DNA of 64,000 nt from Escallonia rubra (Eukaryota; Streptophyta; Magnoliopsida; Escalloniales; Escalloniaceae), in contig JAVXUO010000835.1 of assembly GCA_033065855.1 (NCBI GenBank), positions 372,001 through 436,000 of the forward strand. Direction: 5' to 3'. The notes under the pieces are model-generated. The model made no database searches and was not told the DNA's origin. It worked only from the letters and a program-made list of their open reading frames with translations. Shown piece by piece: positions 46,949-59,745 of this stretch (positions are counted from its first letter, which is position 1; each line of letters opens with the position of its first letter). A program made the position numbers and the translations under genes.

Positions 46949-47839
46949 CACCCCCCAACTTTTGGAAACTTTTTTTTATATTTTTGAAAATGTCAGTATA
47001 TTGTAATATTAATTCATTAGGGTGTCATTTTGCCGTGTCTTTTACTCTTTATGCCACCGGCCGTTACATTCTTCTTCTTTCTCATTCTTTGCTCCATCTT
47101 CGTTCTTCCAAACTCTACATTTTAAATCTTCAGACTATAGGGGAAAAACGAACTGATCAAGTTTAGTTCTTTTTTTGAAGTTTAAATTCTTATCATATGT
47201 TAACTGATGCCAATGAAAGTGGGTTCGTACCTACGTGGAGGTGCCACAAAGGCTGCAGTCCGAGTCAGCTTCCAAGTATGCAAAGTGAGAGACAGTGATG
47301 GCGGAGTAAGGGTAGAGAGCAAGGCTCCCCAGACAGGCCTTTTAAATGAGTTCCAAAGTCCAATATTTATAGGGAAAAATGTGCATCTGTCATCAGCTGA
47401 CACGTGTCATCCCCTGGGAGTGACACGTCACGAGGGGGTCCGCAAATACCGGTTCTTCACCGAACTATCGGTTCCCAAATTCACATTGCCCTGCCCACAC
47501 AGTATCTCTATACGTGTCTGAAAAGACTGACCACACCGCGGTAGCATGATCAGAGTAAGCCCGTTGCCCTAGCCACCGGTCCAAGCCTTTACAGAATCCC
47601 ACAAGGTGCGTCAAGAGACGTGTAAAGAACCTGACAGCGGTGTGGGTTGCCCATGTAGCCAACTGCCAGGCGGACTAGGCAAAATACCCTCCAAAGACCT
47701 GCTCCCGTCTTGGAGTGACCCGGGGGTCATCGTCCTGAGGGTGCCGACAATTATCGGTAACATGAGCAGACATGTTCGTAGCTCAGTACCTAGTGTCACG
47801 CAAGTCACCCTAAGCAGTGATAGCTTTATGGTAATGAGC

Positions 47840-48790
47840 CTATCCCATGGCGACGATGACTTTATAGTAACGAATCCATCCCGCTGCGAAGGGTCCTTGT
47901 GCCGGAGTACTACGATCAGAGCCCCCCAGAATGAAGACTACGATGGCTTTATGGTAACGAGCCCATCCCGCTGTGAAGGGTCCTCGTGCTGGAGCACTAC
48001 GAGTGGAGCTCCCCAAAATGAAGACGACGATGGCTTTGTGGTAACGAGCCCATCCCGCTACGAGGGGTCCTCGTGCCGGAGCACTACGAGCGGAGCCCCC
48101 CAAAATAGAGACGGTGATGGCTTTGTGGTAACGAGCCCATCCCGCTACGAGGGGTCCTCGTACCGAAGCACTAGCCCCCCGGAATGGAGACGGTGATAGC
48201 TTTGTCACAAGCCGATCCCGTGGCCCTGATGACTTTGTGGTAATGAGTCCATCCCGCTGCGAGGGGTCCTCGTGCTGGAGCACTATGAGTGAAGCCCCCA
48301 AAATGAAGACGGCGATGGTTATGTCGTAACGAGCCCATCATGTGGCGACGATGGCTTTGTGGTAACGAGCCCATCCCGCTGCGAGGGGTCCTCGTGCCGG
48401 AGCACTACGAGCGGAGCCCCCTGGAATGGAGATGGCGATAGCTTTATGGTAACGAGCATATCCCGTGGCGGCGATGGCTTTATGGTAACGAGCCTATCCC
48501 GATGCGGAAGGTCCTCGTGCCGGAGCACTACGAGCGGAGCCCCTCAGAATGAAAGCGGCGATGGCTTTATGGTAACGAGCCCATCCCGCTGCGGAGGGTC
48601 CTCGTGACAGAGCAGTACGAGCGGAGCCTCCCAGAATAAAGACGGCGATGGATTTGTGGTAACGAGTACATCCCGCTGCGGAGGGTCATCGTGCTGGAGC
48701 ACTACGAGCGGAGCCCCTCGGAATGAAGACGGTGATGGCTTTATGGTAACGAGCACATCCCGCTGCAGAGGGTCCTCGCGCCGGAGCACC
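47840..48790 (-). repeat. 87-bp minisatellite in the 3' LTR
   Basis: About ten units with GGTAACGAGCCCATCCCGCT, GAGGGGTCCTCGTGCCGGAG and CACTACGAGCGGAGCCCC, with some shorter variants. Since 87 is a multiple of three, long spurious open frames (29-residue periods) appear on both strands. Confidence 0.9.
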
Positions 48791-48829
48791 ATGAGCGAAG
48801 CCTCCGGAAGCATGTAATATGATCGTGGC

Positions 48830-49340
48830 GCATGGGCGCGGCGACAAACGTCGCGGAACAATACTTTGTGTCGGGGGCACGTAGTGTGATAGAAAGCCAG
48901 GGCGTATAGATGTATCGGTGGCACGACGCATGGGCACGGTGGCGTGTGGGAGTGCGGTGCGCGGGCGCCGGCAACGGGGGTCGCGAAGATAGCGCGCGGG
49001 CGACGAAGGTTATAGAGATAGCACGCGGGAGCGCGCCGTCAAGAGTCACGGAGTTGGCGCGTGGACGACAGGTGTCGCAGAACTGTCGCGTGGACACGAG
49101 CGACGAAGGTCGTAGAGATGTCGTCCAGGTGATGGGGGTCACAGAGATGACGTCCGGACGACGGGGCGACGAAGGTCGCAGAGACGGCGCGCAGGCGCAG
49201 GCATAGAGAGTCGCGGAGATGGCACGCGGGTGCGGGCAATGGGAGTCGCAGAGCTGTCGCGTGAGTGACGGGTGTCGCGAAGATAGCGCGAGGGCACGGG
49301 CGACAAGGGTCGCAGAGATGGCGAGCAACCGCTAGTGACA
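48830..49340 (-). repeat. GC-rich degenerate ~30 bp repeats in the 3' LTR
   Basis: Repeated GACGAAGGTCGCAGAGA / GGCGCGCGGGCG words without exact periodicity. Matching sequence lies at 53,480-53,900 in the other LTR. Confidence 0.7.
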
Positions 49341-49660
49341 GGCGTCGTGGAGTCGATGAGTGGGCGACATTAGGCGGTGTATGGACGACGTAGACTATGG
49401 TGCACGACCGCGAACGATGGTCGTCGGTCGTGAAGGTAGGTGGCTGAACTCCTCCGAGGTGGCCGACCCCCCAAAGGTGGCCGACCCCCTTAAGGGGGAA
49501 GGCACGCCAAGGTTGTTTCACGAGCAGTTCACGTGACTTGAGCATGACCGCTTTGACCGGTTGTGAGTGTTTGAAAAGTTGACCGTTGAATGTGCCGACG
49601 TGTCATGAAAATTGGGAACCCCAGTGGGCCTATAGGTGTAGCCAAGATAGGTTGGGAACA

Positions 49661-52117
49661 TAAGCCCCCTGCGTGTGTTGTGCGCGGAGGGGCAACCCGA
49701 GCGAACACTGCACGGATAAACATTTAGCAAGATGTTGATGTTGTTTGGCCAGAGAGTTGTTGACATCGTCTCTAAATGATGAAGGTGAAGAGTTGGTGGC
49801 TCGAGCGACGGGGGTAGCGGAGACGGTGCCGGGGCGATGAGCATCGCAAGGGCGTCACCCCGAGCGACGACGACGAGGGTCGCGAAGAGGACATTGGGCT
49901 ACGGTGACGGGGGGTGCGGAGATGGCGTCCGAACGACGGGTGACGGGGGTTACAGAGATGACGCCCGGATGACTGGGGTCGCGGAGACGGCGCCCGGGCG
50001 ACGAGCGTCACGGAGACGACACCTGGGAGACGGCGATGAGGGTCACGAAGATGACGTTTGGGTGACGGGCAATAAATGTCGAACAATGAGTAGGTGTATG
50101 GTTCGAGCTGCCTCGCGAACCACCTACTAAGGACATTGATGTCGGGGACGTCGCGAGGCGGAGCGCGACGAGGGTGTGGTGACTAGCGCAGACTCGCGGT
50201 TGATGCGAGTGGAGCCAAAGTTGGAAAAAAGTTTCTAAGTATGGAAGAGTGATGAAATGGGGAAGGGAGGAGCAACATGAAGGTTGGAGCGCGAGGTGCG
50301 CGTTATGTCCTCACGATATATTTTTTTGTAGCATTGTGAAAAAGGTGGTGATGGTGGTTGATGATAGTGATGTTGTTCGGCCTTCGCGGGTGGACATGGG
50401 TGTGAAGGTGGTGGTGACGGCTGAAGGTGAAGGAGGCTAGAGGGAGACCCTGAGTGGGTATGGGGCCGACGCCAAAGGTGGTGGGGCGAAATGGTGCAGC
50501 CTTGAGTGAGGGTGGCTGAAGGTTGGTGAGTGTGGCTATGGCCTCCGAAGCATAGAAGTGGAAGGTGGCCGAAGCCAAGGGTGGCCGAAGAAGGGTATGG
50601 AGGGGTCGGCCGGGGTGGGAGGGGTTGGCGGGGTGGGTGATGGATGAAAAAGAAGAAAATGGGAAGGGAGAGGCAGCGACAGCATGGCTGCCGAGGGGTC
50701 GCGGGCTTGCGGGGTCGGGGGGAGAGGAAGACTGCGAAGAAGGGGGGGTCGACGGGTTAGGATGATGAAAAAAGGAAGTGAAAACAAAGGGAGAAGGCGA
50801 AGCCGGCGACGGCGTGGTGGGGCTGCCGCGGGGTGGGTTCAGCTGACGGGGAAGAGATGAGGTCGGCGGGGTGGGGGGTTCGGTGGGAAGGGTGACTGCC
50901 GGTGATGGGGAAGCACGGCAATGTGGTCGAAGGTGGTTAGTGGCGGCGCAAGAGAGGCGCGGCGCATGGAGAAAAAAGAGAGATTAGGTTTTGCAAAAAA
51001 ATTAGGGTTCCAGGTGATGGGTCGGGTTGCGGACAAACGGACAGGCGGGTTGACCCACTGAAAGCTGATGGAAGAGAGGGGAAACGGGGTGGGGCGGGCA
51101 CTGGTCGGGCTAGTCAGGTCTCACTCGGGTGGGTTCTGCCTTTCTTGATTTCTTTTGATTTTTGACTTTGAAGTTCAAATTTCGTTGTTATTATTATTTT
51201 TTTGCCCCAAGGCTGAAGGCCCCCAAGAAATGCTCAATGTGTATATAAAGGGAAGGAGAGGTGATTTTTTTTTTGAATGAGAGAGAGATGTGGTGAAAGG
51301 GAAAGAAGGAGGATGGTGGGGATAGATGAAAATTTTCGTTGAAATTTTTTCTAAGTGTTGGAGAGAGCACCAGAGGGTGAAAAAATTTGTGATTTTTTGT
51401 CTAAGTGTGGGAGAGAGGGTGAGGGGGATGGTGGTTGCATGAAAGAGAGTTTGTGCAAAATGTTTCTAAATCCCAAGATTTTGGTTGAAAAAATTGTCCA
51501 TGTGTTGAGCTCGGATAAGGGTGCCGAGGGAGGCTACAACGGGTGATGACCCGACTGCGAAAAAATGAAGAACTTTTTCTAACTATCGAAATAAAGAAGA
51601 AAAAAAGATATGGGGTGGTGATGCAACCGCGACCACGAAGGGTTGAGATGAGAGGGAGGGGGGACTTAGAGTAGTGGGCTGGCATGGATGACCATCTGAG
51701 TAACAGAGGCGTGGGCCTAGTGTTGAGACTTAGTAGCGTGGCTTGAGCCACCCCGCGCACCACGTACGAAGCACTACAATGAGAGGCATGCAGAAAGGGT
51801 TGGGAAGGGGGTAAAGCCCCGAAGAGAGTGGGAGATGGCACCAAGGGTGGTGCCAGTAGACTTGGGTAAGAACAATGTTAGCTTGAAATTTTTCAAAGTC
51901 TGGAAGTGACGGCCTCTTGGATGGTTGGGTAGAGGTTGTGACTGGTAGTCCTGGTAGCCCTGCGTTACTGAGGCATGGTTGTTTGGGTGTGTCAGGCAAG
52001 GAACGATATGCACTGTTGGTAGTCCTCGTAGCTCTCCGTTGCACAGGCCTGGTAACTGAGTGCGGAAGATAGGCAGATTGCAATACGATGCTCACCTCCC
52101 CAGCGGAGTCACCAAAA
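49661..52117 (-). other. Interior of the second Tat-family element
   Basis: Next to the 5' LTR (52,095 leftwards) the minus strand matches the gag start of the 27-42 kb element. The rest is G/A-rich on the plus strand with no recognisable protease, RT or integrase. Confidence 0.7.
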
Positions 52118-52849
52118 TGATGCCAAGGAAAGTGGGTTTGTACCTACGTGGAGGTGCCACAAAGGCTGCAGTCCGAGTCAGCTTCCAAGTATGCAAAGTG
52201 AGAGATAGTGAGGGCGGAGTAAGGGAGAGAGCAAAGCTTCCAAGACAGGCCGCAAGGGCTGGCAGCGCTGCGCAGGCAGGGCTACGACGAACAAGGCTGG
52301 CAGTTGACAATCCAAGTTAGGGTCCAAATATGTTTCTCTCACTAGAATTTCAGAAAGAATCGGTTTTTAGAGAGAGAAAGTGAAAAGGTCAAATAAGATA
52401 GCCCCCTTTTAAATGAGTTCCAAAGTCCACTATTTATATGGAAAAGTGTGCATGTGTCATCAGCTGACACGTGTCATCCCCTGGAAGTGACATGTCACCA
52501 GGGGGTCCGTAAATACCGGTTCTTCGCCAAACTGCTGGTTCCCAAATTTGCATTGCCCTGCCCACGCAGCATCTCTCTACCTGTCTGAGAAGACTGACCA
52601 CACCGCGGTAGCATGATCAGAGTAAGCCAGTTAACATGACTAGAGACGTACAAAGAACCTGACAGCGGTGTGGGTTGCCCCTGTAGCCAACTGCCAGGCG
52701 AACTAGGCACAATGCCCTCCAAAGACCTGCTCCCGTTGAGGAGTGACCCGGGGGTCATCGTCCTGAGGGCATCAACGATTACCAGTAACATGAGCGGACA
52801 TGGTCGCAGCTCAGTACCTAGTGTCACGCAAGTCACCCTAGGCGGCGAT

Positions 52850-53340
52850 AGCTTTGTGGTAACGAGCCTATCCCGTGGCGGTGATGACTTTGTGGTAACG
52901 AGTCAATCCCGCTGCGAGGGGTCCTCGTGCCGGAGCACTACGAGCGGAGCCCCCCGGAATGAAAATGACTATGGCTTTGTGGTAACGAGCCCATCCCGCT
53001 GCGAGGGGTCCTCGTGCCGGAGCACTACGAGCGGAGCCCCCCGGAATGGAGACTGCGATAGTTTTGTGGTAACGAGCCTATCCCGTGGCGGTGATGGCTT
53101 TGAGGTAACGAGCCCATCCCGCTACGGAGGGTCCTCGTGTCAGAGCACTACGAGCGGAGCCCCTTGGAATGAAGGCGACGATGGCTTTGTGGTAATGAGC
53201 ACATCCCGCTGCGGAGGGTCCTCGTGCCGGAGCACTACGAGCAGAGCCCCTCGGAATGAAGACGGCAATGGCTTTATGGTAACGAGCCCATCCCGCTGCG
53301 GAGGGTCCTCGTGCCGGAGCACTACGAGCGGAGCCCCCTA
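52850..53340 (-). repeat. 87-bp minisatellite in the 5' LTR
   Basis: About five to six units of the same type as in the 3' LTR, so the copy number differs between the two LTRs of one element. Confidence 0.9.
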
Positions 53341-53979
53341 GAAGCATGTAATATGATTGTGGCGCATGGGCGCGGTAACGAACATCGCAGAACAATACTT
53401 GGTGCCAGGGGAATGTAGTGTGATAGAAAGCCAGGGGGTATGGCTGTATCGATGGCATGGCGCATGGGCACTATGGCGTGTGAGAGTGCGGTGCCCGGGC
53501 GCCGGTAACAGCACGGAGACAGCACGTAGGTGCGGGCGACGAAGGTTGCAAAGACGATGCACGGGCGCGGGCGACGGGAGTCGCGGAGCTGGCGCATGGG
53601 CGACGGGAGTCTCAGAGCTGTCGCGCGGATGCGGTCGACGAAGGTTGTGGAGATGTCATCCAGGCGACGGGGGTCACAGAGATGACGTGCGGTCGAAGGG
53701 GCGACAAAGGTCACAGAGACGGCACGCGGGCTCAGGTGAGGAGAGTCGCGGAGCTAGCGCGCGGGCGCGAGCGACGTGAGTCGCTGCGCGGTCGCGGGAG
53801 CGACGGGTGTCGCGAAGATAGCACGAGGGCACGGGCAATGGGGGTCGCAGATATGGCGAGCAACCGCAAGTGATGGGTGTCGTGTAGTCGACGAGTGGGC
53901 AACGTCGGGCATTGTATGGACAGTGAGCGACGGTCGTCGCAGCGACGAAAGGCGGTGGCGAACGAAGGTCGTAGAGGCG

Positions 53980-54185
53980 ACACAGCGCGGCGGCGAGCGA
54001 CGGTCTTCGCTGCGACGGAGCGCGGCGACAAGTGACGGTCGTTGCGGTGACGGAGCGCGGCAGCGAGCGACGGTCGTCACGGCCACGGAGCGCGGCAGCG
54101 AGCGACGGTCGTCGCGATGACGGAGCGTGGCGTCGAAACGGTCGTCACGGCGACGGAGCGCAACGGCGATCGACGGTGAGACTAC
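53980..54185 (-). repeat. ~36 bp GC-rich tandem units in the 5' LTR
   Basis: Units such as GACGGAGCGCGGCAGCGAGC followed by GACGGTCGTCGC, five to six copies. No comparable array is seen in the partner LTR at 49,300-49,440. Confidence 0.75.
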
Positions 54186-54317
54186 GGCGAGTGTCGGTCG
54201 TCGGTCGTGAAGGTAGGTGGCGACCCCCTCCAAGGTGGCCGACCCCCCAAAGGTGGCCGACCTCCTTAAGGGGGAAGGCACGCCAAGGTTGTTTAACGAG
54301 CAGTTCACGTGACTTGA

Positions 54318-55000
54318 TGACACACGGTGGCCTTTGATGGCACAAAGGAAACCGTATGTGGCACTCGACTTGCCTCTTGCAAGAAGAGTCCGCCAACAAA
54401 TCTCAACAATCTACAGCAATCAGTGCATCAACATTGCATAAAACAGTGCACAAAGAAGTAATTTCAACACAAGGGCAAAACGGTCCCAAATATTCTCATT
54501 ACTTCAAAATCATCGTTACAACTTACAGAAGGCTTCGTTTGCATCCACAATGTGCAATCTAGCTAAACATGCAAGCTAAAACAAAGCAAGGGACTCTCGG
54601 GTATGGGTGTACATGTACTCCCCATATAGTACCACTAAGAGGATTTTCCTAAGTGACAGTAGTAGACGTCACTATGTGCGAGGAGTCATAGTGCCCGTTT
54701 TTAGAGAAATACAACTCGGAATGACTTGAAATTTTACAGGGAAACTTAAATATATACAAGGGTGATCTCCACCAAAATTGAGCAAAAACGCACGCCCGGA
54801 TCTTCAGATCTTCACGGTTGGTTTTTGACGTGCACGGGCACACAGTTGGGCGCGCGGGCGCTGTGCTTGACGGGCGCATGGGCGCGAGACTTGAAGAACT
54901 TGTGAGGGCGCATGGGCGCGTGTTGGATGGGCGCGGGGGCGCTGTGCAGGATGGGCGCGGGGGCGCGGTGCTAGGCGGGTGCAAGGGGCAGCCCGTGACA
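54318..55000 (-). repeat. Chromovirus 3' LTR
   Basis: 683 bp, ending GGGGCAGCCCGTGACA. It contains tandem GGGCGC words at 54,840-54,980. Confidence 0.93.
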
Positions 55001-56230
55001 TTCTCCCCCACTAGAGCTGTTGACGTCCTCGTCAACTTCTGCATGTGGTAGGCTTCAATCTTGTCGGTGTAGGCTGACAAGTCTGCTACTCGTTCCCAAG
55101 TGTTCTCTTCGTCCATATATCCCTGCCACTTGACTAGGTACTCCTGATGGCGCTTGCGGGATGCTGTAATCACTATATCATTTAAGATAGCTTCAGCAAC
55201 TCGCTTTCCTGCCGCTTTGGGTTTGAGTCCTGGTCTCCTGATTTGGCCCCTGGAGGGGTCTGCTGTGTCTTCATAGAATGGCTTCAACATGCTGACGTGA
55301 AAAAAGGGATGGAGCTGGCGGCTCCACCAATTTGGCGGATCAACTTTGTAAGCCATCTTGCCTATCTTCTTCACTATAGTCAGGGGTCCCTCATATTTCT
55401 GCAAAAGACGAGAGTCTCTTCCCCTTAGAAATTTGCGATCTTGTTGCAGTAGCTTAACCATAACTTTGTCGCCCACGTTAAACTCCTGAGATCTCCTGTT
55501 CTTGTCAGCGTGTTTCTTCATTCTTCTAGCTGCTTTCTCCAGGTAGGAGTGAGCTAGATCTATATTCTGCCTCCATTCTTCGCTGAAGCTTATGGCCCTT
55601 GGAGATTTTCCTGCGTTGGGGACATTTACCGTGTGGGGAAGTAACGGTTGTTGTCCATTCACAATCTCAAAAGCACTATTCCCTGTCGAAGAGCTTTTGC
55701 GTGAATTGAAACACAGCTGGGCAACGTCCAGTAGCTTGACCCAATTTTTCTGTGTTGCACTGACAAAATGGCGGAGGTACTCTTCTAGCTTGGAATTGAA
55801 CCGCTCCGTCTGACCGTCTGATTCTGGATGATAACTTGAACTCATCGAAAGTTGGGATCCAAATAACTTAAAGAGTTCAGTCCAAAAGTTTCCAGTGAAG
55901 CGAGAGTCCCGATCACTGACAATGTCTTGAGGCATGCCCCAATACTTCACCACATACTTAAAGAAAAGTTGCGCTGTGTCTTCGGCTGAGCAATACTTGG
56001 GTGTTGCGATAAAGCTCGCATACTTGCTAAACCGATCAACGACAACAAGAATCGTGCCTAAGTCTTCAACCTTCGGCAGACCAGTGATGAAATCCAACGA
56101 CACACTCTCCCACGGTCTCTTGGCGATCGGCAGCGGTTGTAGTAACCCTGCTTTCTTCTTACGCTCCACCTTGTCCTGCTGACAAGTAAGGCATGTCTTC
56201 ACATACTCCTGCACTTCATCCCCCATTTGG
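54900..56230 (-). pseudogene. Chromovirus integrase and chromodomain
   Basis: Integrase core LDFITGLPKVEDLGTILVVV, DIVSDRDSRFTGNFW and SSYHPESDGQTERFN, then the C-terminal GxYKVDPP...LHPFFHVSMLKPF block. A chromodomain follows at about 55,080-55,190 (EYLVKWQGYMDEENTWERV), which defines chromoviruses. Confidence 0.88.
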
Positions 56231-56249
56231 GGCCAGTAGTAACCTTGTT

Positions 56250-57650
56250 AAAGGAGAGCTAATGTTCTTTCTCCTCCGGCATGGCCTGCCCAAAGGGTGT
56301 CATGACATTCTCGAATCAATGTTCGTCTCAGATCATCAACTCTGGGGACGTATACTCGTCTTCCTTTGGTCATCAGCAAACCATCTTCTTGCCAAAACTG
56401 TCGAGTTTTACCGCTCTCGATCAGTTTCAGCAGTTGTTGGGCAACGGGGTTCCTAGTAAGGGCCTTCCTGATCTTCTGTCCGATGTTGATGGCAACTCGG
56501 CTGTCTGCTCTAACAATAGCATTCATGGCCATCAATGCTACCTGATTTAGTTCGGCTCTCCTGCTGAGGGCGTCTGCTACGCTGTTGGTTGAGCCTGCCC
56601 TGTACTCGAGCATGAAGTTGAATTCTGCCAGAAGTTCCTGCCACCTGGCCTGTTTCGAGGTGAGCTTAGATTGACTCAAAAAGTGGCTCACCGCAGTGTT
56701 GTCTGTCCGCACTATGAAGCTTGAACCAAGCAGGTAGTGCCTCCAAACTCTGAGACAATGCACAACCGCGAGTAACTCTTTCTCATAAGTCGTGTAACGA
56801 CGTTCTGCTTTGTTGAGCTTCCTACTCTCATATGCCACCGGGTGGCATTCTTGCATTAGAACCCCTTCAAGTGCAAAGTCAGAAGCGTCTGTATGAACTT
56901 CAAAAGACTTCGACACATCGGGGAGAGCAAGTACCGGATCTTCAGACATAGCCCGCTTCATGGCCAAGAAGGCCGATTCACATTCCTTGGACCATTCCCA
57001 AACTTTGCTATTCTTCAGAAGTTCGGTTAGGGGATGGGCCATTCTCGAATAATCTCGAACAAATTTCCTATAATAGTTGGCCAAGCCTAGGAAAGATCTC
57101 AGTTCTGAAACATTAGTTGGCGGCTGCCACTCCTGTATCACTTGAACTTTAGCTGAGTCCATCCTGATCTGACCCTGTTCTATCACATGGCCCAAGAATT
57201 TAATCTTGGTCTGGGCAAATGTGTATTTCGACAGCTTCACATATAGCTCGTGCTCCCTCAGTCGGGTAAGCACCTTCCTCAAGTGCTTCAGATGCTCGTC
57301 CAAGCTGGAACTGTAGATCACAATATCATCGAGATACACCACTACAAAATCATCAATGTAGTCCCGCAAAACCTGATTCATCAAGGTGCAAAATGTAGCC
57401 GGGGCGTTGGTCAAGCCGAACGGCATGACCAGGAACTCATACGCACCGTATCTGGTGACACAAGTTGTCTTCGCCTCATCACCTTGGGCGATTCGGACCT
57501 GCCAATACCCAGACTTCAAGTCCAACTTGGTAAACACTCTCGCCCTACTAAGCTGATCAAAACAATCGGCGACTAAAGGGATAGGATACTTGTTCCGAAT
57601 AGTCACCTTGTTTAGCGCCCTGTAGTCCACACACATCCGCAAGGAACCAT
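56250..57650 (-). pseudogene. Chromovirus reverse transcriptase and RNase H
   Basis: RT motifs MCVDYRALNKVTIRNKYPIP, KLDLKSGYWQVRI, FGLTNAPATF and YLDD near 57,325-57,336. RNase H has VHTDASDFALEGVL and VRTDNTAVSHFLSQ. An integrase zinc-finger start lies at the left. Confidence 0.9.
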
Positions 57651-57659
57651 CTTGTTTCT

Positions 57660-59745
57660 TCTAGAAGAGGACTGGTGCCCCATAAGGCGACTTCGTTGAA
57701 GTGATCAAACCCGCGTCTAGCAACTCTGTCAGTTGTTTTCTGAGTTCAACAAGTTCTGGTTGTGACATCCGATACGGAGCTCGGGCGGGTGGCTTTGTGC
57801 CTGGCACAAGCTCGATCTCATGGTCAATTGCCCTTCTAGGTGGTAATTTCTTCGGCAATTCATCAGGCATCACATCTTCAAAGTCGTTTAATATCACTTT
57901 AACTTCTTTGGGTAATGGTCCCGATACTTCTTCAATCTCGTCCCACCGTAGCATGGCAAGGTAGGTTGTTTCGTCCCGTTTTAATCCCTTTTTCAACTGT
58001 AGGGCTGAGATAGAACGCTCTCCCTCCCTATGAGATACAGTCGGGATGACACACGGTTTACTCCCAAGCATGGCTAGAGAGTTGGTGCATGGCATCACGG
58101 TGGTCTTCGTGTCACGCAGAAACTCCAACCCAAGGATCAGCTTAAAGTCGTCCATGATGACTACTGAAAAGTTGGTCCTTCCTTCGTATGGGCCAATCTT
58201 GATCAAAACAGATCTCGCTATCCCCGCTACTGGCTGTGCGGCAGAGTTGATAGCCTTCACCCGTCTGCACCCTTTTTCTAGAGTTAGACCCAGTCTTTCC
58301 ACTTCCGTGCTTGAAATGTAATTATGGGTAGCTCCTGTGTCCACCATGGCCCTGATGGCCTTCCCATTAACCTTGATGTCCACATACATCAAGCCTTTCC
58401 CTGGTACATCGCTCTTTTTCTTTGGCGGCATTTCTTTAAGCTTTTCCCCAGTCGAGCTCTCTTCGGGGTTCCCAACCTGCGTTGTCACAGCATTACACCA
58501 CTGAGGAAAGGCCCTGACGGCATCTTCCTCTTCGTAATCTTGGGTGTCTGTTTGTTCCTCTGTTGGTGGATGCCTTGATTGAGAGCCAGATTGTTCCCCA
58601 CGTTGCACCTGCCCCATGTTGTCAAATAAGGTATTCATTATCTGTCGTTGCGGACAGTTAGCGATCACGTACGGCCCTTGACACAAGAAGCAACCCCTGA
58701 AAGCAGGTTTCTTCACTTCTCCGCTAGTGCTAACGTCAGGCTTGGCTTTGAACCCAACTCCACTCTTCTGTAGGGTAGAAGAGTTTGACGCCCAACTGTT
58801 TTTACTGCCCCAACTTTGGTTTGGCGCTTGACCCCCTGGCTTCTTGCCACCATTACTCCTGCTTGGATTCCCTCTCTGAGGGGGTCTCTGTGGTTCGGAG
58901 TTATAATCTGAAAGGCTCTCGGCAGCGATGATGGCTTCGTTAAGGTTGTTCACTCGACGTCTATTGAGCTCGGTGCGAGCTCATGGTTTTAACCCTTCCA
59001 TGAAGAAGAAGAGTCTGTCGACTGTGGACATGTCGCTGATGTCCAACATCAAGGCAGAAAATGCCTGGCAATATTCCCGGACCGATCCGGTGTTCTTGCA
59101 TTCCAACAACGCTTTCCTTGCTTTGAATGCGGTGTTCTCTGGGAAAAACTGGCTCTTTAGCTCGCGTTTGAGTATATCCCATGTGTTTATGACGCAAGAC
59201 CCATCTTCGATCTCTGCGTACTTCTTCCGCCACCATAACTTGTCATCTCCAACCAAGTACATGGCAGCCATCGACACCTTCGTCGCTTCCGAGTCAACTC
59301 TGATGGCTCGAAAGTATTGTTCTATATCGAAAAGGAAGTTTTCTAATTCCTTGGCGTCACGGGCTCCCCCGTAACTCTTGGGCTCTGGCACTCGTGGCCT
59401 CGATGAGTGCTCCACACCCCCTGCGGGTGTGTTAATCACTGCACGACTAAGAAGCTCCACTCGATCCTGGAGCTCTTGAAACTTGCCCTCCCAATCCATG
59501 TTCTCAGCATAACGGGCATTATCAGTGGCTTCAACATTCACTTCCAACGCGTCCAGGCGAAGGGAGATTTGCTTCAGGATGCCTGGAGCATCCTCGTCGC
59601 ACTTGACAATGCTTTGTACATGTGCTTCCAAAGCATCGATTCTTTTTTTCGTGTTGGCCATAGTTTTTCTCAACAAACTATCCCACACTATTCTCTTAGC
59701 TGAAGCCACGGTCTTTTGGGCAACCGCGGCTCTGATACCACTTGA
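57660..59745 (-). pseudogene. Chromovirus gag and protease
   Basis: Gag capsid block (ELENFLFDIEQYF, WRKKYAEIEDG), a degenerate zinc knuckle (CFLCQGPYVIANCP) and protease motif MVDTGATHNYIS near 58,310-58,345. Confidence 0.85.

Larger units (their letters stand above)
47205..49660 (-). repeat. 3' LTR of the second Tat-family element
   Basis: On the plus strand it starts TGATGCCAATGAAAG and ends GGTTGGGAACA. The complement of 49,661-49,672 (GCAGGGGGCTTA) is the purine tract. Confidence 0.88.
52118..54317 (-). repeat. 5' LTR of the second Tat-family element, main part
   Basis: Starts TGATGCCAAGGAAAG on the plus strand. It continues at 60,432 after the chromovirus, starting GCATGACCGG and ending GGTTGGGAACA at 60,551. 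Confidence 0.88.

Noticed and set aside
46551-46958. Cys/Val-rich 135-codon minus-strand frame
   Set aside because: It is read from (CA)n microsatellites.
47606-48196. Plus-strand repeat protein of 29-residue units, and a similar one at 52,670-53,341
   Set aside because: Produced by an 87-bp minisatellite inside LTRs and open on both strands.
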